Below, one piece after another: positions 1 to 6,769 of a DNA stretch of 10,419 nt. The DNA is from Planctomycetota bacterium (GTDB taxonomy: Bacteria > Planctomycetota > Phycisphaerae > Tepidisphaerales > Tepidisphaeraceae). Position 1 is the stretch's first letter. Every line of letters starts with the position of its first letter. The stretch spans positions 1-10,419 of the forward strand of contig JAKORQ010000348.1 in the NCBI GenBank assembly GCA_029777755.1, given 5' to 3'. The notes under the pieces were generated by a model, which was not told the origin of the DNA, ran no database searches, and saw only the letters and a list, made by a program, of their open reading frames with translations. The position numbers and the translations under genes were made by a program.

Positions 1-443
1 ATTCGTCGATGCTCGGCGATGTTCTGCGCTCCGCCCTGCAGCATCGATCGGCCGGCGCCAGCGCCATGAGCATGTCGGCGGGAGACGTCGCCAGTCGCGA
101 GTTGCGCCGACAGTCCCAGAAGTGCTACCCGATCGCCGTTGTTGCCACGATCGAGCCGCTGCTGGGGTTGTTCGGCACGGTGGTGGGGATGATCGAGGCG
201 TTTGACGTGGTGGCTCTGGCCGGCTCGATGGGCAATCCCTCGATCCTGGCCGACAGTATCTCCAAGGCGCTTGTCACCACTGAAGTCGGGTTGGCTATCG
301 CCATCCCTGCACTGGTGCTGTACCACTACCTGAAGGGCCGCATCGGCATCCTCGGCGTGGAGATGGAGGAGGTTGTCACCGACGTCATCGCCGAGATGTC
401 GGCTGAGAAGGTAGCCGAGGAGCCGACTGCGGGGAGGGCCTGA
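1..443 (+). CDS. ExbB/TolQ/MotA-family proton channel subunit, 5' end missing
   Basis: This is the C-terminal part of an inner-membrane proton-channel protein of the MotA/TolQ/ExbB family, which works with an ExbD/TolR partner to turn proton flow into force on the envelope. The frame is open to the left edge (codons from base 3), so the true start lies outside the window and the first ATG at 9 is probably internal. Counting from that ATG, residues 46-65 hold the family signature (ATIEPLLGLFGTVVGMIEAF). Residues 84-106 form the second long hydrophobic helix with the TTEVGLAIAIPA pattern typical of ExbB. A short acidic tail follows. The stop at 441-443 is one base before the exbD ATG, so the genes are translationally coupled. 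The symbol is left blank because ExbB and TolQ cannot be told apart from this fragment. Confidence 0.9.
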   Translation, partial: SSMLGDVLRSALQHRSAGASAMSMSAGDVASRELRRQSQKCYPIAVVATIEPLLGLFGTVVGMIEAFDVVALAGSMGNPSILADSISKALVTTEVGLAIAIPALVLYHYLKGRIGILGVEMEEVVTDVIAEMSAEKVAEEPTAGRA

Positions 444-444
444 C

Positions 445-849
445 ATGCGCATTCGCGTGGAAGAGGAAGAGCCGGTAGAAGTGCAGATGGCGCCGTTGAT
501 CGACTGCGTCTTTCTGCTGCTGATCTTCTTCCTGGTGGCGACTACGCTTAAGAAGATCGAGCGTGAACTGCCGCTGGATCTTCCCGAGTCGGCGGCCGCC
601 ATCGAGGCGCGCCTGGAGGAGGACATGCTGGTGATCGGCGTCGATAGGGAGGGCGCCATCCATATCGGCGGCGAGCGCGTTACGTTGAGCATGCTGCATG
701 ATCGGCTGAGGCAGGCGGCCGCCGTTGATCCCAATCAGCGGATCCGCATCGATGCGGATCGTGCCACCGCGTTTCAGCATGTCATCCACGTACTGGACCT
801 TTGCCAGTTCGAGGGGCTGACCAATGTCGGACTACACACACGCAAGTAA
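445..849 (+). CDS. exbD: ExbD/TolR-family biopolymer transport protein
   Basis: A 134-residue ExbD/TolR protein, close to the usual family length. It has a short acidic cytoplasmic N-terminus, then one transmembrane helix at about residues 15-35. That helix carries Asp20 in the MAPLIDCVF context, the proton-carrying Asp conserved in ExbD, TolR and MotB. The periplasmic part (about 36-134) has the usual ExbD-like pattern of short strands and helices. A purine-rich ribosome site (GGAGGG, 433-438) lies 6 bases before the ATG and inside the end of the exbB gene. The last 26 bases overlap the start of the next gene, so all three are probably one transcript. ExbD and TolR are hard to separate by sequence; the symbol follows the more common bacterial naming. 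Confidence 0.92.
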   Translation: MRIRVEEEEPVEVQMAPLIDCVFLLLIFFLVATTLKKIERELPLDLPESAAAIEARLEEDMLVIGVDREGAIHIGGERVTLSMLHDRLRQAAAVDPNQRIRIDADRATAFQHVIHVLDLCQFEGLTNVGLHTRK

Positions 850-3052
850 GGGTCGCAGGAAGCAGCGCAGCGGGCCGTTCGTGGCGCTGTCGGCGGCATT
901 GCACGTTGGCGGACTTTCGCTGCTGATGCTTTATTCGCCGGCACGCGAGGCGATATTCGGCAAGCCCGAGCCCAAGCTGGAGCCGGAGATTCGCCTGGAG
1001 GGGGATGCCCTCGCCAATCTCACGGAGCAGATCCGCGACATCAACCGCGAGCAGCTCATGGCGTCGGTGATGGAGCTGAATGCCATCCACGCCGAGATGG
1101 AACAGATGCGCGTCGAGAAGGCGCGCGAGTTCAGTGAGGTTGCTGACAATCGGGCTGCCGAACTTATCGCCAACCTGGAAAAGGTGCTGGAGCAGGTGAC
1201 AACCGCCCAGAAGGCGGCCCTGGAGCAGCAACGCAACGCTGCTGACAAGTCGGCCGAGAATGACGAACTTCGCAACGCGGCGGCGCAGCAGCAGTCGGCG
1301 GCCGAGGCGGGACAGCAGACGCTTATAGACATCCTTGAATACGCGCAGGCGTCAGAGTCCCTGAAGTCTCGCCAGGATACCGCAACCGCAGCGCAGGTGG
1401 AGGCAACCAGGGCGCTGGCAGAGCTGCGCCGGGCGGCATCCGCAGCCCGCAATGCCGAGGCGGACGTCAAGCGCAGGGAGGAAGAGATCGCCAAGGTCGA
1501 GGCGGCGCTTGCGAATGAGCAGAACCTCGTGCAGGCGGCGAAGGAGAAGCTGGCCGAGGTCGATGAACGGGTGAAGAACGCCGAGGCGGAAAAGCAGGAG
1601 AAGGAACAGATCCTGGCGGCCGTCGAGTCCGAGCCTGTTCCAAACGATCGAAAGCTCGCCAGTGCACGTGACCAGTCCATCCGCAAAGCGCGCGATGAGG
1701 TTCGCAAGGCCGATGGCGAGCTGCGCCGGGTTCAGCAGCAACATCGAAGTGCCGCAGGCGACCTGAATCGCAGGGAGGCGCAAGCCGCCCGGACGCAGGC
1801 GCGCCTGGACACGCTCAACCAGGGTCTCCAGCAGGCAAAGGAGACGCTCAAGGCGCGCGAAGAGCAGTTTGTCGCGATGAGGAACGACGCACAGCAGCGG
1901 CAGGAGAAGGCGCTGGAACTGCAGCAGGCGTCGACCGATGCGCTCAAGCAGGCCCTGGCGCAGAACCAGCTCGAGGCGAAGCTGCATGAGGTGGCGCAGC
2001 GCCGATCGCTTGATGCGCTGCGGCTGTATGAGTCGAGCGTCGGCGAGATGTACGAGTATCTCGTGCAGGCCGAGAAGGAGATTGCCCAGTCGTACGTGGA
2101 GTTTCGTGCCACGGAACTGGCGCTGCTGACGCAGGTTTCACCGCGGCGGGCCATGCAGCAGATCGATATTCCCAAGCCGAACCGCCCGAAGATCGATGTA
2201 GAGATCACCAAGCAGAAGATCACCGAGGGCGAGCAGTATCGCCGGCATGCCGAGGTGGTGCAGACGGCCGTTCGTGAGAGTGAATCGATAGTGACGGCCG
2301 CACATAACCTGCTGGATTCCGCCAGGCGCACGCAGGCCCGCTACGGGGAGGGAGCCTCGGTGGCCCTTTCTGAGAGGGCGCGTCGGCTGGAGGAGATAAA
2401 CCAGGCGTCGCACGAGGAGCAGGGCGGCCAGGTGGTGGATCTGTCGCATCTCATGCGCCAGGCAGACTCCGGGACAGGCGAAAAGGGCGAGACGCCGGAG
2501 AGGACGACACCATCGGTACCGGTCCCGCCGCAGCAGATCAGGGATGTCGACATCACCGCCCCGGCGAGGAAGATCGTCACCGGCGCACCGGGGGCAAAAT
2601 GGGTCTATGTCGACTCGTGGTATACCATCGGCCCGTTCGCCAATCCCGGGCGGGCCAATATCCATCGCTCCTTCCCGCCGGAATCATCGATCAATCTGGA
2701 TGCGGTCTACGACGGCATGTTCGGGCCGGTGCGCTGGCAGTACATCCAGAGCCCCAGCGTGAAGGTGGTGCCGCCGAACCCGGTGGAGTACGGCATCTGG
2801 TACGCCTATACCGAGCTGGCCTTTGAGCAGGACTGTGACCTGTGGATCGCGGTGGGCAGCGATGACCGCTCGGACCTGTGGATCAATGACGTAAAGGTCT
2901 GGAGCAGCTCGGACAACCTCAAGCCATGGTCGATCGGCGAAGGCCTGCGCCGGGTGCATTTCAAGAAGGGGCGAAATCGCGTGCTTTACCGCATCGAGAA
3001 CGGATGGCACGAGATCGCCTTCTCCCTGTGCATATTCGTGGGACAGCAGTAA
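824..3052 (+). CDS. TolA-like membrane-anchored coiled-coil protein with C-terminal PA14-like sandwich domain
   Basis: A 742-residue protein not recognised as a named family. A basic N-terminus (KGRRKQR) precedes one transmembrane helix at about 18-37 (ALSAALHVGGLSLLMLY), giving an N-in, C-out anchor as in TonB and TolA. Residues 55-400 are a long Ala/Glu/Gln/Arg-rich coiled coil, and helix continues to about 530. A Pro/Thr-rich linker (about 545-590) follows. The last 150 residues form a predicted beta-sandwich. Its pattern (WYTIGPFANPG near 599, GSDDRSDLWINDVKVW near 678, then KKGRNRVLYRIENG near 714) recalls the PA14-like domains common in planctomycete secreted proteins. The start is supported by GAGGGG at 811-816, and the gene overlaps exbD by 26 bases. 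I infer that it transmits ExbBD force across the periplasm and binds a glycan or envelope partner. It has no TonB or TolA C-terminal domain, and no signal peptidase site is evident. Confidence 0.8.
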   Translation: MSDYTHASKGRRKQRSGPFVALSAALHVGGLSLLMLYSPAREAIFGKPEPKLEPEIRLEGDALANLTEQIRDINREQLMASVMELNAIHAEMEQMRVEKAREFSEVADNRAAELIANLEKVLEQVTTAQKAALEQQRNAADKSAENDELRNAAAQQQSAAEAGQQTLIDILEYAQASESLKSRQDTATAAQVEATRALAELRRAASAARNAEADVKRREEEIAKVEAALANEQNLVQAAKEKLAEVDERVKNAEAEKQEKEQILAAVESEPVPNDRKLASARDQSIRKARDEVRKADGELRRVQQQHRSAAGDLNRREAQAARTQARLDTLNQGLQQAKETLKAREEQFVAMRNDAQQRQEKALELQQASTDALKQALAQNQLEAKLHEVAQRRSLDALRLYESSVGEMYEYLVQAEKEIAQSYVEFRATELALLTQVSPRRAMQQIDIPKPNRPKIDVEITKQKITEGEQYRRHAEVVQTAVRESESIVTAAHNLLDSARRTQARYGEGASVALSERARRLEEINQASHEEQGGQVVDLSHLMRQADSGTGEKGETPERTTPSVPVPPQQIRDVDITAPARKIVTGAPGAKWVYVDSWYTIGPFANPGRANIHRSFPPESSINLDAVYDGMFGPVRWQYIQSPSVKVVPPNPVEYGIWYAYTELAFEQDCDLWIAVGSDDRSDLWINDVKVWSSSDNLKPWSIGEGLRRVHFKKGRNRVLYRIENGWHEIAFSLCIFVGQQ

Positions 3053-3287
3053 GCCACAGCGACGGCCGGCAATTGGGGTGTTACGATACTCACAGGGGGA
3101 GCTGGAGCAGCTAAACGTCAAGTGGAGCGGCTTGTCCTGCAGGCTGCGGTACTTCGCGTCGGTGGAGGTCTGCGCCAGTTGCATTCACGTTGAGCGGCAT
3201 CGAGAGGTCAACGCAGCCCTGGTCGCTGGGTCTCTGGTTTTTCCTGATTCTGATCATGCACGTTCGTCGAGGATCAGCTTACCTCCC

Positions 3288-3306
3288 GCGGGCGGAGGCC
3301 GCCCGC
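3288..3306 (+). terminator. GC-rich hairpin, possible terminator of the exb operon
   Basis: A perfect 8-bp stem, GCGGGCGG paired with CCGCCCGC, has a 3-base AGG loop and is followed by TCCTCTTT. The stem is strong but the T-run is weak. It lies about 235 bases past the stop of the coiled-coil gene, which is far for a simple terminator. It could instead be part of the rpmE leader or another structured RNA. Confidence 0.35.
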
Positions 3307-3448
3307 TCCTCTTTGAGTGGAACTGGTCTAGAGCGCTTGCATGTGCAGGCGGAGTTGTTATCGTTTCCGATCCGCGCTTTCCGGGGTGGACCGGTTTGCG
3401 CTATTGCATCCGGCTGACGTCGGCTAACTGTGCCGTCGCACGTCCGGA

Positions 3449-3456
3449 AAGGAGAT
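3449..3456 (+). promoter_or_regulatory. Strong ribosome binding site fixing the rpmE start
   Basis: AAGGAGAT matches the anti-Shine-Dalgarno sequence and sits 5 bases before the ATG at 3462. It decides against the longer open frame beginning at 3078, which would add 128 unrelated residues to bL31. Confidence 0.8.
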
Positions 3457-3461
3457 GGAAG

Positions 3462-3698
3462 ATGAAAGAGAAGATTCACCCGAAGTATCAGGCCTGTACG
3501 GTTCGCTGTGCCTGCGGCAATACGTTTGAGACCCGCAGCGTGCTTCCCAGCGTCACGGTCGACATCTGCAGTGCTTGCCATCCGTTCTTCACCGGCAAGC
3601 AGAAGTTCGTCGACACTGCCGGCCGCGTCGAGCGCTTCAGCAAGAAGTTCGGCGGCACGTATTCGTTCCAGCGGAGCGGTGCGGCGAAGAAGGCCTGA
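3462..3698 (+). CDS. rpmE: 50S ribosomal protein bL31, zinc-binding type
   Basis: A 78-residue ribosomal protein L31 of the large subunit. It has the family opening MKEKIHPKYQ and the zinc ligands of the C+ type: Cys16 and Cys18 (CAC) with Cys36 and Cys39 (CSAC, followed by HPF). The later FTGKQKFVDTAGRVERF segment is also typical. The C-terminus is short and basic. As all four Cys are kept, this is the zinc-loaded paralogue rather than the Cys-less form made under zinc starvation. It is a single-gene unit with its own ribosome site, a long upstream gap and a strong terminator 27 bases after the stop. Confidence 0.97.
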   Translation: MKEKIHPKYQACTVRCACGNTFETRSVLPSVTVDICSACHPFFTGKQKFVDTAGRVERFSKKFGGTYSFQRSGAAKKA

Positions 3699-3724
3699 TC
3701 GTCTGCCAGATTACAGCAAAACAG

Positions 3725-3751
3725 AAGGGCCCGTCAGGTCGGCGGGCCCTT
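3725..3751. terminator. Bidirectional intrinsic terminator between rpmE and the convergent gene
   Basis: A perfect 9-bp stem, AAGGGCCCG paired with CGGGCCCTT, has a 9-base loop. On the + strand it runs into TTTCC. Read on the minus strand it is followed by CTGTTTTGC. It lies between the rpmE stop (3698) and the end of the minus-strand gene (3777), as expected for a shared terminator of convergent genes. Confidence 0.85.
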
Positions 3752-3776
3752 TCCGCTTGATTCATCTGCCGCTTCA

Positions 3777-4319
3777 TCAGCTATACGGCTCTATCCTCTC
3801 GACTTCCATGTCGTAGAGGCTGACAACCTTGCCATTCTCACGGATGGCGCGGACGTAGAGCGTGCCGTACACTTTTGCCAGGCCGGGGTAGACATACACG
3901 CGCTTGCCATCGGGAGTCCTGGCGAATACCCGCTCCTGGACCTTGGGCGGGCCGCCGAAGCAGCACTTGGCGATCGAGTAGACGAGCTGGAAGCGGTCGG
4001 TGGTGTCGCTGGCGACCATGTCGGAGTACATCTCGCCGATCAGCAGCACCTTCTGGCCATTCAGGGCCCGGTAAGGCTCGGGCACGTTCTCCTCGGTTCC
4101 CGTGTATTCATCGAAGGGGAAGTTGCCCATGGCCTTCAGGTCCACCTTCCTGTAGCCGCCTTCGACCACCTCGATGCCGGCGTTAAGCTGAAGGTCGATG
4201 AAGGTGTAGGTCATCCAGCCCAGCGGCAGAATGATGATGGCGGCAAAAACGAGGATTCGAAGGTTTATGCGCTGAGACAGTGGCTTTTTCGGTTGTCGTG
4301 CGGCCGTGCTGGTACTCAT
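3777..4319 (-). CDS. DUF3299-like single-pass membrane protein
   Basis: A 180-residue protein with a basic N-terminus and one transmembrane helix at about 21-41 (RILVFAAIIILPLGWMTYTF), so most of it probably faces the periplasm. The rest is a small predicted beta-barrel-like domain: LNGQKVLLIGEMY near 86-98, LVYSIAKCCFGGPPKVQE near 112-129, and a closing strand with VYGTLYVRAIRENGKVVSLY near 150-169. The combination of a 'gene product that fixes a membrane with' strand pattern and a CCFG turn resembles the DUF3299 proteins of planctomycetes, whose function is unknown to me. Cys119-Cys120 is the only Cys pair and could bind a metal or a cofactor. A GAGGAG ribosome site (complement of 4331-4336) lies 11 bases before the ATG. 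The family call is from memory of the motif, not from a search. Confidence 0.65.
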   Translation of the reverse strand: MSTSTAARQPKKPLSQRINLRILVFAAIIILPLGWMTYTFIDLQLNAGIEVVEGGYRKVDLKAMGNFPFDEYTGTEENVPEPYRALNGQKVLLIGEMYSDMVASDTTDRFQLVYSIAKCCFGGPPKVQERVFARTPDGKRVYVYPGLAKVYGTLYVRAIRENGKVVSLYDMEVERIEPYS

Positions 4320-4449
4320 TGATCGTGCTACTCCTCAGTTATCTGATCCATGCTGATTGCGTCTGGATCAAATTGCTAGTTTTGCCTAGACTCAGGGGCA
4401 GAGTGCGCTGCCGCTGACCCGCTAACTCTAATGGTTCAGTAAATTTACC

Positions 4450-5430
4450 GTGCGCAAGGCGACGATATCCATAGCGATGTGTACGTTCAATGGAGCTGCC
4501 TGGGTCACGCAGCAGCTCCAGAGTTTCCTTGCGCAACAGCGCCTTCCCGATGAGCTGGTCATCTGTGACGACCAGTCATCAGACTCTACCGTCAGCCTGG
4601 TCGAGCAGTTCGCCTCCACTGCTCCTTTCCCGGTAAAGTTCTTCCGAAATGATCTACGTTTGGGCGTGGCGGGAAATTTCAGCAAGGCCATCGGTTTGTG
4701 CAGCGGTGAGCTGATTGCCCTCGCCGACCAGGACGACATCTGGGGGCCAAGCAAGCTCAAGGTCCTTGAGCGGTACCTGCTGGAGAATCCGCACGTCGGG
4801 CTGGTTTTTTCCGACGCCAATTTAGTGGATGAATCGCTGAGGCCGCTTGGCACTCGCCTCTGGGATACGCTGTACCTGGATCCACTGCAGCGACAACGGC
4901 TTACCAATGGCCAGGCGGTGCGCGTGCTTGCGCGAACCAACGTCGTCACCGGCGCCACCACCATGTTCCGCTCCTGTTATCGCGATCTGATCCTGCCGAT
5001 TCCTGACTGCTGGGTGCATGATGCATGGGTTGCGCTGCTCATCTCGGCCGTGAGCGCATGTGCCATGGTCAATGAGCCGCTGATCGACTATCGCCAGCAT
5101 CCGCGCCAGCAGATCGGGGCGCGTCGCACCAGCCTGCTGGAGCAGGTGAAGATCGGGCTGGAGATGAAGACGGAGTATTTCCGCCTGGAGGCCGAGCGCT
5201 GGCGACTGGCTTACGAGAGGGCGGCGGCCCATGCCCATCGGCTTCGCTATTCGCAGCAGGATCTTGCCACACTGGCGGAAAAGGCCCGCTTCACGCGCGA
5301 TCGCTACCAGATGAGGCTGGATGAGGAGGGCCGCTGGAGCGCTATCGCTGCCCACTGGGGAAGCGGGAACTATCATGAGATGGCCTGGGGCTGGAAGAGC
5401 CTGCTGCAGGACATCGTGATCGTGAAATGA
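4450..5430 (+). CDS. GT2 family glycosyltransferase, rhamnosyltransferase-like
   Basis: A 326-residue family 2 (GT-A fold) glycosyltransferase, which moves a sugar from a nucleotide donor onto a growing surface or lipid-linked glycan at the inner face of the membrane. The opening strand ISIAMCTFNGA (residues 6-16) binds nucleotide. Asp40-Asp41 in ICDDQSSD is the first acidic site, DQDD (93-96) is the metal site, and His190-Asp191 in WVHDAW is the acceptor/base region. DYRQHPRQQIG (213-223) is a late motif of WbbL/RfbF-type rhamnosyltransferases. Residues 225-326 are helical and charged, with no transmembrane helix. The start must be the GTG at 4450, because an in-frame TAA at 4429-4431 blocks anything longer. 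No clear ribosome site precedes it. TCTAAT at 4427-4432 is a possible -10 box without a good -35. Donor and acceptor sugars cannot be told. Confidence 0.88.
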   Translation: MRKATISIAMCTFNGAAWVTQQLQSFLAQQRLPDELVICDDQSSDSTVSLVEQFASTAPFPVKFFRNDLRLGVAGNFSKAIGLCSGELIALADQDDIWGPSKLKVLERYLLENPHVGLVFSDANLVDESLRPLGTRLWDTLYLDPLQRQRLTNGQAVRVLARTNVVTGATTMFRSCYRDLILPIPDCWVHDAWVALLISAVSACAMVNEPLIDYRQHPRQQIGARRTSLLEQVKIGLEMKTEYFRLEAERWRLAYERAAAHAHRLRYSQQDLATLAEKARFTRDRYQMRLDEEGRWSAIAAHWGSGNYHEMAWGWKSLLQDIVIVK

Positions 5431-5553
5431 GGCCGACAATTTCGTCGGTGCGCGTGTATCAGGGCGAAATAGGCCGTTTGGGTCTTTGCGCACAGTCTGC
5501 TTTGAGGTATTTTCGGGCCTGACCGCTGAAGGGTAGGGACGGAGACGGGAGCC

Positions 5554-5558
5554 GGAGG
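5554..5558 (+). promoter_or_regulatory. Ribosome binding site supporting a TTG start
   Basis: GGAGG lies 6 bases before TTG at 5565 and is the reason for taking that TTG as the start of the second glycosyltransferase. Later in-frame starts have no comparable site. Confidence 0.7.
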
Positions 5559-5564
5559 TCTCTT

Positions 5565-6383
5565 TTGAGTTTAGCACTCTCGGTTGAAAATCTTACAGGC
5601 CCTGTGGCGTCGCATGCCGCTGCGGTAGCCGCCGCGTCGCCCAAGCCACCCCGAAAGGCAAATCCCAGGTGCCTGATTATCGTACCTGCATATAACGAAG
5701 GCGATTCCATTGGAAAGCTGATCGATCGGCTGCAGCGGTCCCTGCCTCACATGGATGTGCTGGTGGTAGACGATGGCTCCACCGACGGAACGGCCCGCGA
5801 GGCGTCCAACAAGTCGCGCACTATCTCACTGCCCTTTAACGTCGGCATAGGCGGAGCGATGCAGACCGGCTATCGCTACGCCGACCTGCACGGCTATGAC
5901 ATCGCCATCCAGGTCGATGGCGACGGCCAGCATCGTCCCTGCGAGGTGAAGAAGCTGGTGGACACCGTTCTCTCCGGCGAGGCGGATCTGGCCGTCGGGT
6001 CGCGCTTCCTCTCCAACTCCCCCGGGTACAAGCAGAACCCCATGCGCCAGCTTGGCGCGTTTTTCCTGCGGGGCATGCTGCAGCTTCTCACCGGGAGGCG
6101 CATCACGGACTGTACCAGCGGTTTCCGGGCGGCCAATCGCAAGGTCATTCGCGCCTTCGCGCACTGGTACCCCGAGGATTACCCCGAGCCGGAGGTGATC
6201 CTCCTGCTGCATCGCGCCGGTTACCAGGTGACCGAGGTTCCCGTCAGCATGCGGCAGCGCCGCAACGGCAGCAGCAGTATTTCAGGGCTTAAGGGAGTCT
6301 TCTACGTGATGAAGGTATCCTTGTGTCTCCTGCTTGACCTGGCCCGTCGCCCATGGGACAACGCAAAGGTCAACGGTAGATAG
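5565..6383 (+). CDS. GT2 family glycosyltransferase, DPM1/polyprenyl-phosphate glycosyltransferase-like
   Basis: A 272-residue family 2 glycosyltransferase of the dolichyl-phosphate-mannose-synthase-like group. These enzymes commonly load a sugar from a nucleotide donor onto polyprenyl phosphate. After an Ala/Pro-rich leader (1-34), the core begins with CLIIVPAYNEGDSIGKLI (36-53). VVDDGSTDGT (67-76) is the nucleotide site and QVDGDGQHRP (116-125) the metal site. VGSRFL follows near 144, then TDCTSGFRAANR (181-192) and the YPEPEVILLLHRAGY segment (206-220) of the acceptor region. There are no C-terminal membrane helices as in GtrB-type relatives. The start is TTG with GGAGG before it. The next gene, 8 bases on, encodes a DUF2304 membrane protein, a frequent neighbour of this subgroup. 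The exact donor is unknown. Confidence 0.9.
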   Translation: MSLALSVENLTGPVASHAAAVAAASPKPPRKANPRCLIIVPAYNEGDSIGKLIDRLQRSLPHMDVLVVDDGSTDGTAREASNKSRTISLPFNVGIGGAMQTGYRYADLHGYDIAIQVDGDGQHRPCEVKKLVDTVLSGEADLAVGSRFLSNSPGYKQNPMRQLGAFFLRGMLQLLTGRRITDCTSGFRAANRKVIRAFAHWYPEDYPEPEVILLLHRAGYQVTEVPVSMRQRRNGSSSISGLKGVFYVMKVSLCLLLDLARRPWDNAKVNGR

Positions 6384-6391
6384 CAATCGCG

Positions 6392-6769
6392 ATGCTCAAA
6401 TCACTGATACTGATCGCATTCGGACTTACGGTCGCGGCCGTGGCGATCTATCGTCTGCGCACCTACCGACTGAAATAGCGTTACGCGCTGCTGCTGATCC
6501 TCATCGGCGCGCCGTTCTTTGTGCTGGCCGCCTGGCAAGATGCGGTGGGTGTTATCGCCGAGTTGCTGGGGATCCAGTACACCACATTCTCGCTGCTGTG
6601 CCTGACGGCGTTCCTGTTCGTGATGATCTTTGAACTGCTCACCATCGTGAGCGTGCAGGAACAGAAGATAAACACCCTCTCGCAGATGGTCGGGCTGCTG
6701 ACCGAGAAACGCCCGGAGCAGCAGGATGAAAAGCAGCCGGGCCAGGCATCCGACGATGGCCGACCATAA
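6392..6769 (+). pseudogene. DUF2304 small membrane protein interrupted by an in-frame amber codon
   Basis: Read through, this frame gives a 125-codon protein that looks like a complete DUF2304 family member. Helix 1 runs from codons 1-22 (MLKSLILIAFGLTVAAVAIY) and is followed by a short RLRTYRLK loop. Helix 2 begins RYALLLILIG. A third helix follows LGIQYTTF, and a helical QEQKINTLSQMVGLLTE tail comes after it. Codon 29 (6476-6478) is TAG. It falls between RLK and RYALL, where family members usually have a polar residue, so a single change from CAG or GAG would restore the gene. TAG ends both flanking glycosyltransferase genes, so general recoding is unlikely. It starts 8 bases after the previous stop, has no clear ribosome site, and overlaps the next gene by 44 bases. 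Options are a real nonsense mutation, readthrough, or a base-call error. A re-start at GTG 6521 would lack the first two helices and is unlikely to work. Confidence 0.7.

Larger units (their letters stand above)
3053..3461. other. 409-base gap between the exb operon and rpmE
   Basis: I see no convincing gene here. The open frame running into rpmE from 3078 and a 75-codon frame at 3190-3417 have no ribosome site and no recognisable protein features. The gap contains one strong GC hairpin (3288-3306, listed separately) and the rpmE ribosome site at its right end. The rpmE promoter must lie here, but I could not find a -35/-10 pair better than chance. The stretch around 3320-3378 vaguely resembles a tRNA but lacks a proper cloverleaf. 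Confidence 0.6.

Noticed and set aside
931..1707. Long minus-strand frame (258 codons) opposite the coiled-coil gene
   Set aside because: Ser/Ala/Arg/Cys-rich shadow of a G+C-rich Ala/Glu/Gln coding strand, with no family features.
1732..2331. Minus-strand frame (199 codons) opposite the coiled-coil gene
   Set aside because: Same shadow effect; composition dominated by Ser, Arg and Cys and no ribosome site.
3320..3378. tRNA-like stretch with AGAGCGC, a possible anticodon stem-loop and a T-arm-like end
   Set aside because: The anticodon loop has 6 bases, the T-arm has an insertion, there is no D-stem partner and no acceptor stem. Probably chance, or at most a relic.
3190..3417. 75-codon frame with a short hydrophobic stretch upstream of rpmE
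   Set aside because: No ribosome site, no family match that I recognise, and it overlaps the GC hairpin.
3078..3461. N-terminal extension of bL31 by 128 codons
   Set aside because: A strong AAGGAGAT site and a standard bL31 start at 3462 explain the gene; the extension has no recognisable features.
4428..4964. Minus-strand frame opposite the first glycosyltransferase
   Set aside because: Shadow of a well-supported GT2 gene; no motifs of its own.
5433..5448. CCGAC/GTCGG hairpin after the first glycosyltransferase
   Set aside because: Only 5 pairs and no T-run, too weak to call a terminator.
6476..6478. TAG as a recoded sense codon in this organism
   Set aside because: TAG ends the glycosyltransferase genes at 6381-6383 and 7818-7820, so it works as a normal stop here.
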